This document shows, in pieces, positions 7,472-14,879 of a stretch of DNA of 24,010 nucleotides; within the stretch, counting starts at the first letter, position 1; each line of letters starts with the position of its first letter. This DNA is from Thermoanaerobaculaceae bacterium. GTDB taxonomy: Bacteria > Acidobacteriota > Thermoanaerobaculia > Thermoanaerobaculales > Thermoanaerobaculaceae. The notes beneath the pieces are model-generated. The model did not search any database. It saw only the letters and a program-made list of their open reading frames with translations, and had not been told where the DNA came from. The stretch covers positions 1-24,010 of the forward strand of contig JALHTD010000124.1 in NCBI GenBank assembly GCA_022865555.1, read 5' to 3'. Both the position numbers and the translations under genes were made by a program.

Positions 7472-8167
7472 CTACTCTCCGCTCCCCAGCTTGATCCGGA
7501 CCACCTGCACGTCGGGTGGCATGGTCAGGGTGAAAAGGTCGGGGGGCTGCGGCTGGTTGAGGCGGACGTTGGAGAAGGAGTACGCGGTGCTGTCTCCGTC
7601 GGTCTCCGTGTAGGAAACCTTGATGGGCAGGTACGTCGCGCGCTCGATCTCGATCGTCACGGAGCGCAGGCGTTTCTTCATCATGAGCGCCGCCGGCCTG
7701 AGCTCGAGAAGGTAGTTTCCGTCCCCGAGGGGGTCGTGAAAAACGAACGTGAAGTGTTGCATGAGCTTGTCCAGCGGCTCGGCGGCAGAGATGAATCGGA
7801 AGACGCGGCGCTGCGCCCTGCCGACCTCGATGCGCTCGGCACGCTTCTCGGCCGGACGGTACGTGATCGCCACCCCGCCCGTGATCAGGACGGTCATCTC
7901 CCGGGGCGCGTCGTACTCCCAGCGGACCGAGTCGGGCGCCCGGAAGTAGAAGCGGCCGTGCGAGATGCTGGGGGCGGCGAGGAGGTGGCTGGTACGCGTC
8001 TGGTCGAAGTCGGCGTTGAGCGTGGCCAGGCTTGCCTGCACCTGACTGACCCGCCGGACGAGGGCGGCAAGCTTCTCGACGCCGCGAAGCCCCGGCGGCA
8101 GCGGCTCCTGCGCGAGCGCCTGCGAACAAACGAGCATCGACAGGGCCAGCAGCGCTCGCCGGGTCAT
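7472..8167 (-). CDS. LolA-like periplasmic outer-membrane lipoprotein carrier protein
   Basis: LolA-fold proteins carry lipoproteins across the periplasm from LolCDE to the outer membrane. The 231-residue product begins MTRRALLALSMLVCSQALAQ, a signal peptide with probable cleavage after ALA. It then shows LNADFDQTRTS, GRFYFRAPDSVRWEYDAP, a LolA-type strand pattern (F.F..P...RWEY..P), and VFHDPLGDGNYLLELRP. ATG at 8167 is preferred to an in-frame TTG at 8176 because the signal peptide starts there. It lies 34 bases after cysE on the same strand. The fold is well supported; whether it serves general lipoprotein sorting or a specialised export path is not shown, so the lolA symbol is withheld. 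Confidence 0.85.
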   Translation of the reverse strand: MTRRALLALSMLVCSQALAQEPLPPGLRGVEKLAALVRRVSQVQASLATLNADFDQTRTSHLLAAPSISHGRFYFRAPDSVRWEYDAPREMTVLITGGVAITYRPAEKRAERIEVGRAQRRVFRFISAAEPLDKLMQHFTFVFHDPLGDGNYLLELRPAALMMKKRLRSVTIEIERATYLPIKVSYTETDGDSTAYSFSNVRLNQPQPPDLFTLTMPPDVQVVRIKLGSGE

Positions 8168-8201
8168 GGGCGGCAACCGTAACAGATGCCGGCGAGCAGG
8201 G

Positions 8202-9143
8202 TCAACGGGATCCCTCGGGCGGTTGGGCAGAGATCTCGTAGCCCAACTGGTCGCGGGAGAGAGTCACACGGGAGCCCGGCGGCACCGATGTGGTGAGCCA
8301 GATGTTTCCGCCGATCACCGAGCCCCTCCCCACGACGGTGTCGCCTCCGAGGATGGTCGCCCCCGCGTAGACCACCACGTCGTCCTCAAGGGTCGGGTGG
8401 CGCTTGGTGCCGCGCACCAGGGTGCCCCTCTGGTCGCGCGGGAAGGAGAGGGCGCCGAGCGTGACGCCCTGGTAGAGCTTGACCCGGTCCCCGATGACCG
8501 TGGTCTCGCCGATCACGACACCGGTGCCGTGGTCGATGAAGAAGTCCCGCCCGATGGTGGCCCCCGGGTGGATGTCGACCCCGGTCTCGTTGTGCGCGAA
8601 CTCGGTCATGATGCGCGGGATCAGCGGCACCCCGAGTCCGTGCAGGAGGTGGGCGATGCGGTACGTGAAGACCGCCTTGACGCCGGGGTACGCGAGAACG
8701 ATTTCCTCCAGGCAGCTCGCCGCCGGGTCGCCGTGGTACGCGGCCTCGACGTCGGCCGCGATGAGATCCATGACCTCCGGCAGGTGCTCGAAGAACGCCG
8801 TCACTACCTCGCGCGCCTCCGCGTCGACCTGCGGCACGGTCACGCCCCCGGGCTTGCGGCAGGGAGCGGCCAGCGCGCGGCACACCTCGCCCTCGAGGCG
8901 CCTGGAGAGCATGAAGAGCTGGTCGCCCAGGTGACCGTGGAGGTACTCACGGTAGAGCGACTGGTCCCCGAAGTATCCGGGGTAGATGACCTCCTGCAGC
9001 CCGCGCACGATCGCGATCACCTCACTCTTCTGAGGCAGGGGCGCCTCGCCGCTGTGGAAGAGCGGCTCGCCCCGCTCCTCCACGCGCCTGGTGATGGCCT
9101 CGATCGCGCGGACGATCCTCTCCGAAAAGGCGTTTCTTGCCAC
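8202..9143 (-). CDS. cysE: Serine O-acetyltransferase
   Basis: This enzyme acetylates L-serine with acetyl-CoA, the first step of cysteine synthesis. The 313-residue product has a helical N-terminal region (about 1-185) and a C-terminal left-handed beta helix of hexapeptide repeats. The catalytic block is present: D190 and H192 in TGVDIHPGATIG and H205 in FFIDHGTGVVIGET, then KLYQGVTLGAL and GGNIWLTTSVPPGS. GTG at 9143 is chosen because GGCGGGGGG lies 5-6 bases upstream; GTG at 9149 and ATG at 9209 are alternatives. It is longer at the N-terminus than the roughly 180-residue short SATs. It is divergent from the kinase at 9241 and probably heads the minus-strand block. Confidence 0.92.
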   Translation of the reverse strand: MARNAFSERIVRAIEAITRRVEERGEPLFHSGEAPLPQKSEVIAIVRGLQEVIYPGYFGDQSLYREYLHGHLGDQLFMLSRRLEGEVCRALAAPCRKPGGVTVPQVDAEAREVVTAFFEHLPEVMDLIAADVEAAYHGDPAASCLEEIVLAYPGVKAVFTYRIAHLLHGLGVPLIPRIMTEFAHNETGVDIHPGATIGRDFFIDHGTGVVIGETTVIGDRVKLYQGVTLGALSFPRDQRGTLVRGTKRHPTLEDDVVVYAGATILGGDTVVGRGSVIGGNIWLTTSVPPGSRVTLSRDQLGYEISAQPPEGSR

Positions 9144-9231
9144 GTCCACCCCCCGCCGACGGTTGCCCGAGGTCGGGCACCGCGGACCAGGTTGGAATTC
9201 TACTTCCATCCGGCGGCGGCGCTACTTGCCC

Positions 9232-9237
9232 TACAAT
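9232..9237 (+). promoter_or_regulatory. -10-like TACAAT upstream of the nucleoside kinase
   Basis: TACAAT ends 3 bases before the ATG at 9241. No -35 box is seen at the usual distance. If it is a real -10 box, transcription would begin inside the annotated start and translation might begin at GTG 9250. Confidence 0.3.
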
Positions 9238-9240
9238 CGA

Positions 9241-10926
9241 ATGACGGAGGTGTGGGTGCCCCACGGAACTGTCGTGGTCAGCTTCGCCGGCGAGCGGCGC
9301 CAGGTGAACAGCGGCACCACTGTGGAGAACTTCCTCGCCAGCCAGTTCGGCGAGGTGCCCCGGGACATCCTCGCGGCGCTGGTCAACCGCCGCCTCGTGA
9401 TGCTGGACTTCCCGCTGCGCGGGTTCCAGGTGGAGCTGGAGGCGGTGAGGGTTTCCTCGCGCGAGGGCGAGGAGGTGGCGCGGCGCAGCGCCTCGCTGAT
9501 CCTGCTGGCCACCGCACGCGAGCTCTACCCCGAAGCCCGCCTCGTGGTAGGGCAGTCGCTCGGCGGGGGCTACTTCTTCTCCTGGCACGGGCCCTCCCCG
9601 CTCACGCCTTCCACCGTGGCCTCGCTCGCACGCCGGATGGAGGAGATCTGCGCGGAGGACCGGCCGCTCCTGCGCCGTTCGGTTACGCTCGAGGAGGCGG
9701 AGAGCGTGTTCCGGGCGGCCGGCGAGCACAGCAAGCTCGCGCTGCTCGCCACCCACCGCTCCTCAACGGTTCCCGTCGTCGAGTGCGGCACGTTCGTCGA
9801 CCTGGCGCACGGCCCGGTCGCGCCCTCGGCCGGCCGGGTGCGCGGCTTTGCCGTGGTTCCCTACGAAGACGGAATGCTGCTGCGCTTCCCGCGAAACGGC
9901 GATCCCGCGCACCTGCCACCCCTCCTGCCCCAGCCCAAGCTGTTCGCGTGCTACCGCGAGACCAGGCAGTGGAACGAGTTGCTGGGCGTCGTCAACGTCG
10001 GCTCGCTGAACCGGCTGTGCCTGTCGCGCGACATCTCCGACGTGATCCGCATCGCCGAGGGGTTCCACGAGAAGAAGATCACCCAGATCGCCGATGCCAT
10101 CGCCGACCAGTACCACCGCGTCCGCCTGGTGCTCGTGGCCGGGCCCTCCTCCTCGGGCAAGACCACCTTCATCCGGCGCCTCGCCATCCAGCTTCGCGTC
10201 AACGGCATCCAACCGGTGGGGCTTTCGCTCGACAATTACTTCCTCGACCGCGAGCGCACCCCCCTGGGGCCCGACGGGAAGCCCGACTACGAGGCGGTGG
10301 AGTCGCTCGACCTTGCGCTCTTCAACGCCCAGTTGGTCGCCCTGCTGCGCGGCGACGAGGTGGCGGTCCCCCGCTACGACTTCCTGCGCGGCCGGAGGGC
10401 CGAGCCGGATCGCTGGCCACGCCAGCAGCTCGCGCCCAACCAGGTGCTGCTGGTCGAGGGCATCCACGCCCTCAACCACCGCCTCACCGCCGCCGTGCCC
10501 GAGGAGGCCAAGTTCCGGGTCTTCATCTCCGCGCTCACCCAGCTCACGCTTGACGATCACAACCGGATCTACACCTCCGACACCAGGCTGCTCCGGCGGA
10601 TCGTGCGCGACCGGCTCTTCCGCGGCCATCCCACGACCCGCACCCTCGAGATGTGGAACGACGTGCGCCGGGGCGAGGCGCGCGGCATCTTCCCGTTCCA
10701 GGAAGAGGCCGACATGATCTTCAATTCCGCGCTCATCTACGAGCCGGCGGTGATGCGCGTCTACGCGGAGCGCTTCCTGCTCGAGGTCCCGCGCGAGCAC
10801 CCCGCCTACACCGAGGCCTACCGCCTGCTGAAGTTCCTCGCCTGGTTCGTGCCGGTCTTCCAGGACGACGTGCCGCAGACGTCGATCCTGCGGGAGTTCA
10901 TCGGCGGCAGCGCCTTCGAAGACTAG
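9241..10926 (+). CDS. Nucleoside (uridine) kinase with ThrRS-like TGS/editing-type N-terminus
   Basis: A 561-residue two-part protein. Residues about 1-65 resemble a TGS domain and about 75-230 the second additional (editing) domain of threonyl-tRNA synthetase, including LYPEARLVVGQ and TFVDLAHGPVAPSAG. The C-terminal half (about 285-545) is a uridine kinase/phosphoribulokinase-type P-loop kinase: Walker A GPSSSGKTT (301-309), then LDNYFLDRE, PRYDFLRG and VEGIHALN. The architecture is a known bacterial nucleoside-kinase family; phosphorylation of uridine or another nucleoside is inferred. The ThrRS editing residues are mostly lost: positions equivalent to E. coli H73, H77, C182 and H186 appear to be R82, L86, A189 and V193. 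The start is uncertain (ATG 9241 or GTG 9250). A heptamer repeat begins at the last base of the stop codon. Confidence 0.88.
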   Translation: MTEVWVPHGTVVVSFAGERRQVNSGTTVENFLASQFGEVPRDILAALVNRRLVMLDFPLRGFQVELEAVRVSSREGEEVARRSASLILLATARELYPEARLVVGQSLGGGYFFSWHGPSPLTPSTVASLARRMEEICAEDRPLLRRSVTLEEAESVFRAAGEHSKLALLATHRSSTVPVVECGTFVDLAHGPVAPSAGRVRGFAVVPYEDGMLLRFPRNGDPAHLPPLLPQPKLFACYRETRQWNELLGVVNVGSLNRLCLSRDISDVIRIAEGFHEKKITQIADAIADQYHRVRLVLVAGPSSSGKTTFIRRLAIQLRVNGIQPVGLSLDNYFLDRERTPLGPDGKPDYEAVESLDLALFNAQLVALLRGDEVAVPRYDFLRGRRAEPDRWPRQQLAPNQVLLVEGIHALNHRLTAAVPEEAKFRVFISALTQLTLDDHNRIYTSDTRLLRRIVRDRLFRGHPTTRTLEMWNDVRRGEARGIFPFQEEADMIFNSALIYEPAVMRVYAERFLLEVPREHPAYTEAYRLLKFLAWFVPVFQDDVPQTSILREFIGGSAFED

Positions 10927-11010
10927 TGAAGAGTGAAGAGTTGAGAGTGAAGAATTGGCAACTTCGAGTCGAAGTCTTTCAACTCTTCACTCCTAACTCT
11001 CAGTTCTTAG
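10926..11010. repeat. Inverted pair of 7-bp-period repeats at convergent gene ends
   Basis: The left arm is GTGAAGA, GTGAAGA, GTTGAGA, GTGAAGA, ATTGGCA (10926-10960). A perfect palindrome ACTTCGAGTCGAAGT (10961-10975) follows, then CTTTCAA, CTCTTCA, CTCCTAA, CTCTCAG, TTCTTAG (10976-11010). Bases 10934-10947 pair with 10976-10989 with one wobble. It lies between the kinase and pncA stops and could act as a bidirectional terminator. Confidence 0.8.
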
Positions 11011-11050
11011 CTTGCGCCGCGCGCGGCCGTGCTGCGAGCTTTGGCGCTGC

Positions 11051-11668
11051 CTACGCGGGGATGTTGTCGCGCAGGATGACGCCGAGCTCGCGCAGCCCAG
11101 CGAGCGCGCGCTCGGTGTGTCCGGACGGGGCCCCCACGGCCCGGCAGGCAGGCAGCCAGACCTCGGCGGCAAAGCCCAGCCCCAGAGCATCACGCGCGGT
11201 CGCCCCGACGCAGTAGTCGGTGGCAAGCCCGACCACGACCACCGCAGTGGCTCCGAGCTCGCGGAGCAGTGCCGCCATCCCGGTGGGGTGGTCGTCCCGG
11301 TTGTCGCGGAATCCCGAGTAGGAGTCCACGCGCGGGTCCATCCCCTTGCGAATGATGGCGCGGAAGTACTCGCGCTCGAGCTCGGGGTGGAAGTCGGCGC
11401 CCGCGGTGCCCAAAACACAGTGGTCCGGCCAGAGCACCTGCTGGATGCCATCCAGGTCGATCACCTCGAGAGGCTTTCGGCCTGGGTGCGAGGACGCGAA
11501 GGAGGCGTGTCCCGGGGGGTGCCAGTCCTGGGTTGCCACCACGAGCGGGAAGCGCGGCAGGAGCGCGTTGATCACCGGCGCCACCGCGTCTCCGTCGGGC
11601 ACTGCCAGGGCTCCCCCCTGGCAGAAGTCGTTCTGCACGTCAACCACGATCAGCGCCCGGTTTTCCAT
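11051..11668 (-). CDS. pncA: Nicotinamidase (isochorismatase-like hydrolase)
   Basis: PncA deamidates nicotinamide to nicotinate in NAD salvage. The 205-residue product has the catalytic triad D10 (VVDVQNDF), K108 (IRKGMD) and C153 (GLATDYCV), and the metal-site cluster D48, H50 and H54 in TQDWHPPGHASF. WPDHCVLGT and KGMDPRVDSYSGF are also family hallmarks and favour nicotinamidase over other cysteine hydrolases. ATG at 11668 lies 3 bases after the stop of the HU-like gene, so the two are very probably one transcript. The pairing with a DNA-binding protein has no obvious metabolic meaning. Confidence 0.93.
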   Translation of the reverse strand: MENRALIVVDVQNDFCQGGALAVPDGDAVAPVINALLPRFPLVVATQDWHPPGHASFASSHPGRKPLEVIDLDGIQQVLWPDHCVLGTAGADFHPELEREYFRAIIRKGMDPRVDSYSGFRDNRDDHPTGMAALLRELGATAVVVVGLATDYCVGATARDALGLGFAAEVWLPACRAVGAPSGHTERALAGLRELGVILRDNIPA

Positions 11669-11671
11669 GGG

Positions 11672-11956
11672 CTAGACCTTGGGGTTCACCGCTCCCTTGA
11701 GCTCCTTGCCGGGGCGGAAGCGCACGGTGCGCGAGGCTCTCACGGAAACCAGCTCGCCGGTACGCGGGTTGCGAACCTCCCGTGCCGGTCGCTCGGAGGT
11801 GTAGAAGCTGCCAAGACCCGGGATCGCCACGCGCTCCCCGCTGCCCAGCCACCCCGCCATCGTGTCGATCATCACCTCGATGGCGCGCGCGGCGTGGGCC
11901 TTCGGCAGCCCGGTCTCGAAGGCGATTCGTTCCACCAGCTCCGTCTTCCCCGCCAT
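11672..11956 (-). CDS. HU/IHF-family DNA-binding protein
   Basis: HU-type proteins are small dimeric DNA-bending proteins of the nucleoid. This 94-residue product starts MAGKTELVERIAFETGLPKAHA, continues with IPGLGSFYTSERPAREVRNPRTGE (the family signature region, including the conserved RNPRTGE of the DNA-binding arm) and ends RFRPGKELKGAVN. ATG at 11956 is chosen because GGGAGG lies about 8-12 bases upstream and the family begins here; an open upstream extension is not conserved. HU and IHF subunits are too similar to tell apart without comparison. Confidence 0.93.
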   Translation of the reverse strand: MAGKTELVERIAFETGLPKAHAARAIEVMIDTMAGWLGSGERVAIPGLGSFYTSERPAREVRNPRTGELVSVRASRTVRFRPGKELKGAVNPKV

Positions 11957-12046
11957 GCTCCAGCCTCCCTCAGCCGACGGCTGCGGCAAACCTGCGGCCA
12001 GGATGCCTGCCCCCTCCGTACTTCAGCCGCTCGCGGTGCCGCCGGT

Positions 12047-12052
12047 AGTGTA
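12047..12052 (-). promoter_or_regulatory. -10-like TACACT upstream of the HU-like gene
   Basis: TACACT lies in the 119-base gap between rsmB and the HU-like gene, about 90 bases before its ATG. No clear -35 box accompanies it. It would allow HU-pncA transcription apart from fmt-rsmB. Confidence 0.3.
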
Positions 12053-12075
12053 CGCCAACCCGGCACGGGCGCCAG

Positions 12076-13326
12076 TCATGCACGCCGGCGCAATAGGTGG
12101 ACCGTGAAGCCGTCCCCCGCGGCGCTGGGAGGGATGACCACGCCGCCGCCGGGGAGCTCGCGAAAGGGCAACGCCGGGACAGCGGGGAGGACCTCGAGGT
12201 CGAGCCCCGCGACCACCGCCGCGTTCTCCTCGGGCTCGAGGGAACAGGTGGCGTAGAGCAGCACCCCGCCGGGCGCCAGCAGCGCCGCCGCGGCTTCCGC
12301 GAGGCGCCGCTGGCCGGCCGCGACCACCGCCAGGCCCTCGGGCTGCAGGCGCCACCGGATCTCCGGGTGGCGCCGCAGGGTCCCGGTGCCAGAGCACGGG
12401 GCGTCGAGCAGCACTGCCTGGCAGCTGCCCGGGCGCAGCGGCGCAGCGACCGCGTCCGCCACCGCCACGCCCGGCGCCCGCTCCAGAAGCGCAAAGTTGC
12501 CCCGCATGCGCAGCGCGCGGCCGAGGCTGCGGTCGGCGGCGAGCAGCCTGATCCCCGGCCGCTCGCTCGCCAGCACCAGGCTCTTGCCGCCCGGCGCAGC
12601 GGCGAGGTCCACGGTCAGGCCAGCCACCGGCGGCAGGAGCCGCGCAACCGACACCGCGGCCGGGTCGATCGCATAGGCCTTTCCCGCGCGCAGCGCCAAG
12701 ACCGCCGCCTCGGCGCCGCGAGTCACGACGATAACGCCCGGCACCAGCGCGTGCGGCTCTACATCGCAGCCGGCCGCGGCGAGCTTCTCCCGGCTGCTCA
12801 CGGCCTCGAGCAGGCACAGCGGGGCGGGCTCCTGGTCGGCCGCAAGCGCAGCCGCCGCCTCGCTCTCGCCGAGCAGCTCGACCCATCGCCGCACCAGCCA
12901 TTCGGGGTGCGAGGTGCGCAGCGAGAGCGGCACGTTCCGGTCCGCGGGGTCCGGCCACGGTTCCTCGACCGCCCTCCGCAGAACCGCGTTGACGAGGCCG
13001 GCTGCCCGCGGCGCCAGCGCCTTCGCGACCCGCACCGCCTCGGCAACCGCCACCGGGGCCGGCGTGCGCATGCGCCGGGCCTCGTAGAGCCCGACCCGCA
13101 GCGCGGCTCGCACCTGCTCGTCGAGGGACGGCAGCGGCTGACGGAGGTGGCGTGCCAGGAGGTGGTCGAGGGTGAGCTGCCAGCGCAGGACCCCGAGAAC
13201 CAGCTCGCGCTCGGCGGGGACAGCGCGCGAGAGCAGGCGAGCCGCGTACGCGCCGCGCGCCTCCACCCTGGCGAGCGCGATCACCGCCTCGCGGCGAGGA
13301 TCAGCGGAACCGCTCTCCGGGGGCAA
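12076..13326 (-). CDS. rsmB: 16S rRNA m5C967 methyltransferase RsmB
   Basis: RsmB methylates C967 of 16S rRNA using S-adenosylmethionine. The 416-residue product has an N-terminal NusB-like RNA-binding domain (about 10-125) and a Rossmann methyltransferase domain. SAM-binding DLAAAPGGKS is at 240-249. Both family cysteines are visible: C311 in LLDAPCSGTGTLRRHPE and C361 in YATCSLEPEEN. The TTG at 13326 is favoured because GGGGAACGGA lies just before it and the domain already begins at PRREAVIALARVE; a GTG at 13284 would cut into that region. The gene overlaps the end of fmt by 26 bases, as in the common fmt-rsmB pair, suggesting coupled translation. Confidence 0.94.
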   Translation of the reverse strand: MPPESGSADPRREAVIALARVEARGAYAARLLSRAVPAERELVLGVLRWQLTLDHLLARHLRQPLPSLDEQVRAALRVGLYEARRMRTPAPVAVAEAVRVAKALAPRAAGLVNAVLRRAVEEPWPDPADRNVPLSLRTSHPEWLVRRWVELLGESEAAAALAADQEPAPLCLLEAVSSREKLAAAGCDVEPHALVPGVIVVTRGAEAAVLALRAGKAYAIDPAAVSVARLLPPVAGLTVDLAAAPGGKSLVLASERPGIRLLAADRSLGRALRMRGNFALLERAPGVAVADAVAAPLRPGSCQAVLLDAPCSGTGTLRRHPEIRWRLQPEGLAVVAAGQRRLAEAAAALLAPGGVLLYATCSLEPEENAAVVAGLDLEVLPAVPALPFRELPGGGVVIPPSAAGDGFTVHLLRRRA

Positions 13327-14236
13327 TCCGTTCCCCGATGATGAAGGCGTCGGCCGGGATGCGCCGCTTGCCCTCGCGCTGGACCTCGGTCACCAGCGCC
13401 ACGTTCCCGCCGCCGCATCGCACCGCGACGCCGGCGGCCGAGGCCGCAAGGATGATGCCCGGCTCCTCGTCTCCGGGCCTCGGTTCTCCCGGCTCGAGGC
13501 CGTGCACCTTGAGGCGCGAGCCCCGGAAGCTGGCGTACAGGCCCGGCCAGGGGTCGAATGCCCGGCACCGGCGCGCCAGTTCCTCCGCGCTCGAGCCCCA
13601 GTCGATGCGCCCCATCTTGCGCTCGAGTTTGCCGGTCACCGTGGCGAGGGCATAGTCCTGCGGCTTGGGGATCACGCTCCCGTCGGCAAGCCCGGCGAGC
13701 GTCTCGACCAGGATCTCCGCCCCCATGCGGGACAGGCGCGCGCCGAGCTCCGGGGTGCGCTCCCGCGGCCCAACCGGCGTGGAGCGCTGGAGCAGGATCG
13801 GGCCCGTGTCCATCCCTTGGTCGAGGAGCATCGTGGTCACGCCGGTCTCGGCGTCGCCGGAGAGGATCGCCGACTCGATCGGTGACGGGCCGCGGTGACG
13901 CGGAAGCAACGACGGGTGCACGTTGACGAACCCGAAGCGCGGGATGCTCAGCACGCGCGGCGAGATCAGGCGGCCGTACGCCACCACCACCGCAGCGTCG
14001 GGCGCGAGCACACGCAGGCGATTTGTGAAATCCTCGCCGCCGAGCTTGTCGGGCTGGGCCAGCGGCAGGCCGAGTCGGCGCGCCGCCGCCACCACCGCCG
14101 GGGCGGTGAGGTGCATGTGCCTGCCGGCGGGCTTGTCGGGCCGGGTGACCACCAACTGCACCTCGTGCCCGGAGCCCACCACCGCCTCCAGCGAGGGAAT
14201 CGCAAACTCCGGGGTTCCGAGGAAGACGATGCGCAC
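13301..14236 (-). CDS. fmt: Methionyl-tRNA formyltransferase
   Basis: Fmt formylates initiator Met-tRNA using 10-formyltetrahydrofolate. From GTG at 14236 the product has 311 residues, the usual length, and begins MRIVFLGTPEFAIPSL. Catalytic N105 and H107 are in NVHPSLLPRHRG and D143 is in LLDQGMDTGPIL; the C-terminal tRNA-binding domain follows from about 205. An in-frame TTG at 14251 is an alternative start. There is no Shine-Dalgarno site, but TACACT ends 6 bases upstream, as before rel. The usual partner def (deformylase) is not next to it; the 845 bases upstream are filled by repeats. Confidence 0.95.
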   Translation of the reverse strand: MRIVFLGTPEFAIPSLEAVVGSGHEVQLVVTRPDKPAGRHMHLTAPAVVAAARRLGLPLAQPDKLGGEDFTNRLRVLAPDAAVVVAYGRLISPRVLSIPRFGFVNVHPSLLPRHRGPSPIESAILSGDAETGVTTMLLDQGMDTGPILLQRSTPVGPRERTPELGARLSRMGAEILVETLAGLADGSVIPKPQDYALATVTGKLERKMGRIDWGSSAEELARRCRAFDPWPGLYASFRGSRLKVHGLEPGEPRPGDEEPGIILAASAAGVAVRCGGGNVALVTEVQREGKRRIPADAFIIGERIAPGERFR

Positions 14237-14242
14237 GCCCGG

Positions 14243-14248
14243 AGTGTA
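14243..14248 (-). promoter_or_regulatory. -10-like TACACT directly upstream of fmt
   Basis: TACACT on the minus strand ends 6 bases before the GTG of fmt, the same spacing as TACAAT before rel. No -35 box is convincing. It would give a leaderless fmt message. Confidence 0.4.
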
Positions 14249-14273
14249 CAAGATACGCCGCGCTGGCTTCCCC

Positions 14274-14288
14274 TGGGGCTTCGCCCCA
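14274..14288. repeat. Short GC hairpin upstream of fmt
   Basis: TGGGGC-TTC-GCCCCA is a perfect 6-bp stem with a 3-base loop. A similar hairpin (GGGGGC-GCT-GCCCCC, followed by the same CATG) sits before the NtrX-like gene at 23790-23804. In both places the dispersed repeat follows. Confidence 0.55.
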
Positions 14289-14314
14289 TGCCCTGCCTGT
14301 CCGCGGACTCCCTC

Positions 14315-14422
14315 TTCACAGCGTGAGGCTTTTGTTTTGCCCCGCGGGTTTGCTTTTGCCCAGCGGGTGCGCGGCCAGGCCCTTCCTTTTCACTGCGTGA
14401 GGCTTTTTCTTGCCCCGCGGGC
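14315..14422 (+). repeat. Tandem GCGTGAGGC units, left arm
   Basis: Two units of the type TCACTGCGTGAGGCTTTT followed by TTGCCCCGCGGG start at about 14315 and 14388, with a shortened unit (TGCTTTTGCCCAGCGGG, 14351-14367) between. The segment 14361-14422 matches 23905-23964 almost base for base. Confidence 0.8.
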
Positions 14423-14431
14423 TCGGAGCCA

Positions 14432-14469
14432 GGTCGCTCGGGCTGGGCCTCGAGCCCAGCCCTCCGACC
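14432..14469. repeat. Two-part hairpin within the dispersed repeat
   Basis: The outer stem is GGTCG (14432-14436) with CGACC (14465-14469). The inner stem is GGGCTGGGC (14440-14448) with GCCCAGCCC (14454-14462), loop CTCGA. The same structure recurs at 23973-24010 with one base pair swapped on both sides. Confidence 0.75.
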
Positions 14470-14879
14470 CGCCTGCGCGTGCGACCGAGCAGGGACGTCC
14501 CGCGGTGGGGCCCCTCGCTGTTCGTTTGAGACCACGCCAGCGATACCCCACTGCGGTACGCCCGCTCGGTGCCCGCACGCTTCGGCGCGATGGCTCCGTC
14601 CGCCCGCAGGGCGGATCTCACCACCACCCTCCCGTTCGCCACGGTGCTCCTCACGAAGGCTCGCCAAGGATTCGGGAGGGGGTCAAAATCCGCCCGGCGG
14701 GTAGGGCGGCCATCTCTCCGGAGGCCACGGGGTCCCCGGCGTGCGGACCCGGGGCGGGGTATCGGTGACGCGGTCTCATGCGGACACCGCGGGGCCCCGA
14801 CCCGGGACGCACTGCTGGGTCGTGGCCGGAGGAGTCTCGGCGCGCAGGGAGCGGGGGCGAGCAAGCGCCGGGCGGCCGC

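Noticed and set aside
8166..10553. Open frame of 795 codons on the plus strand
   Set aside because: It runs antisense to cysE and then in the wrong frame of the kinase; composition is that of a shadow.
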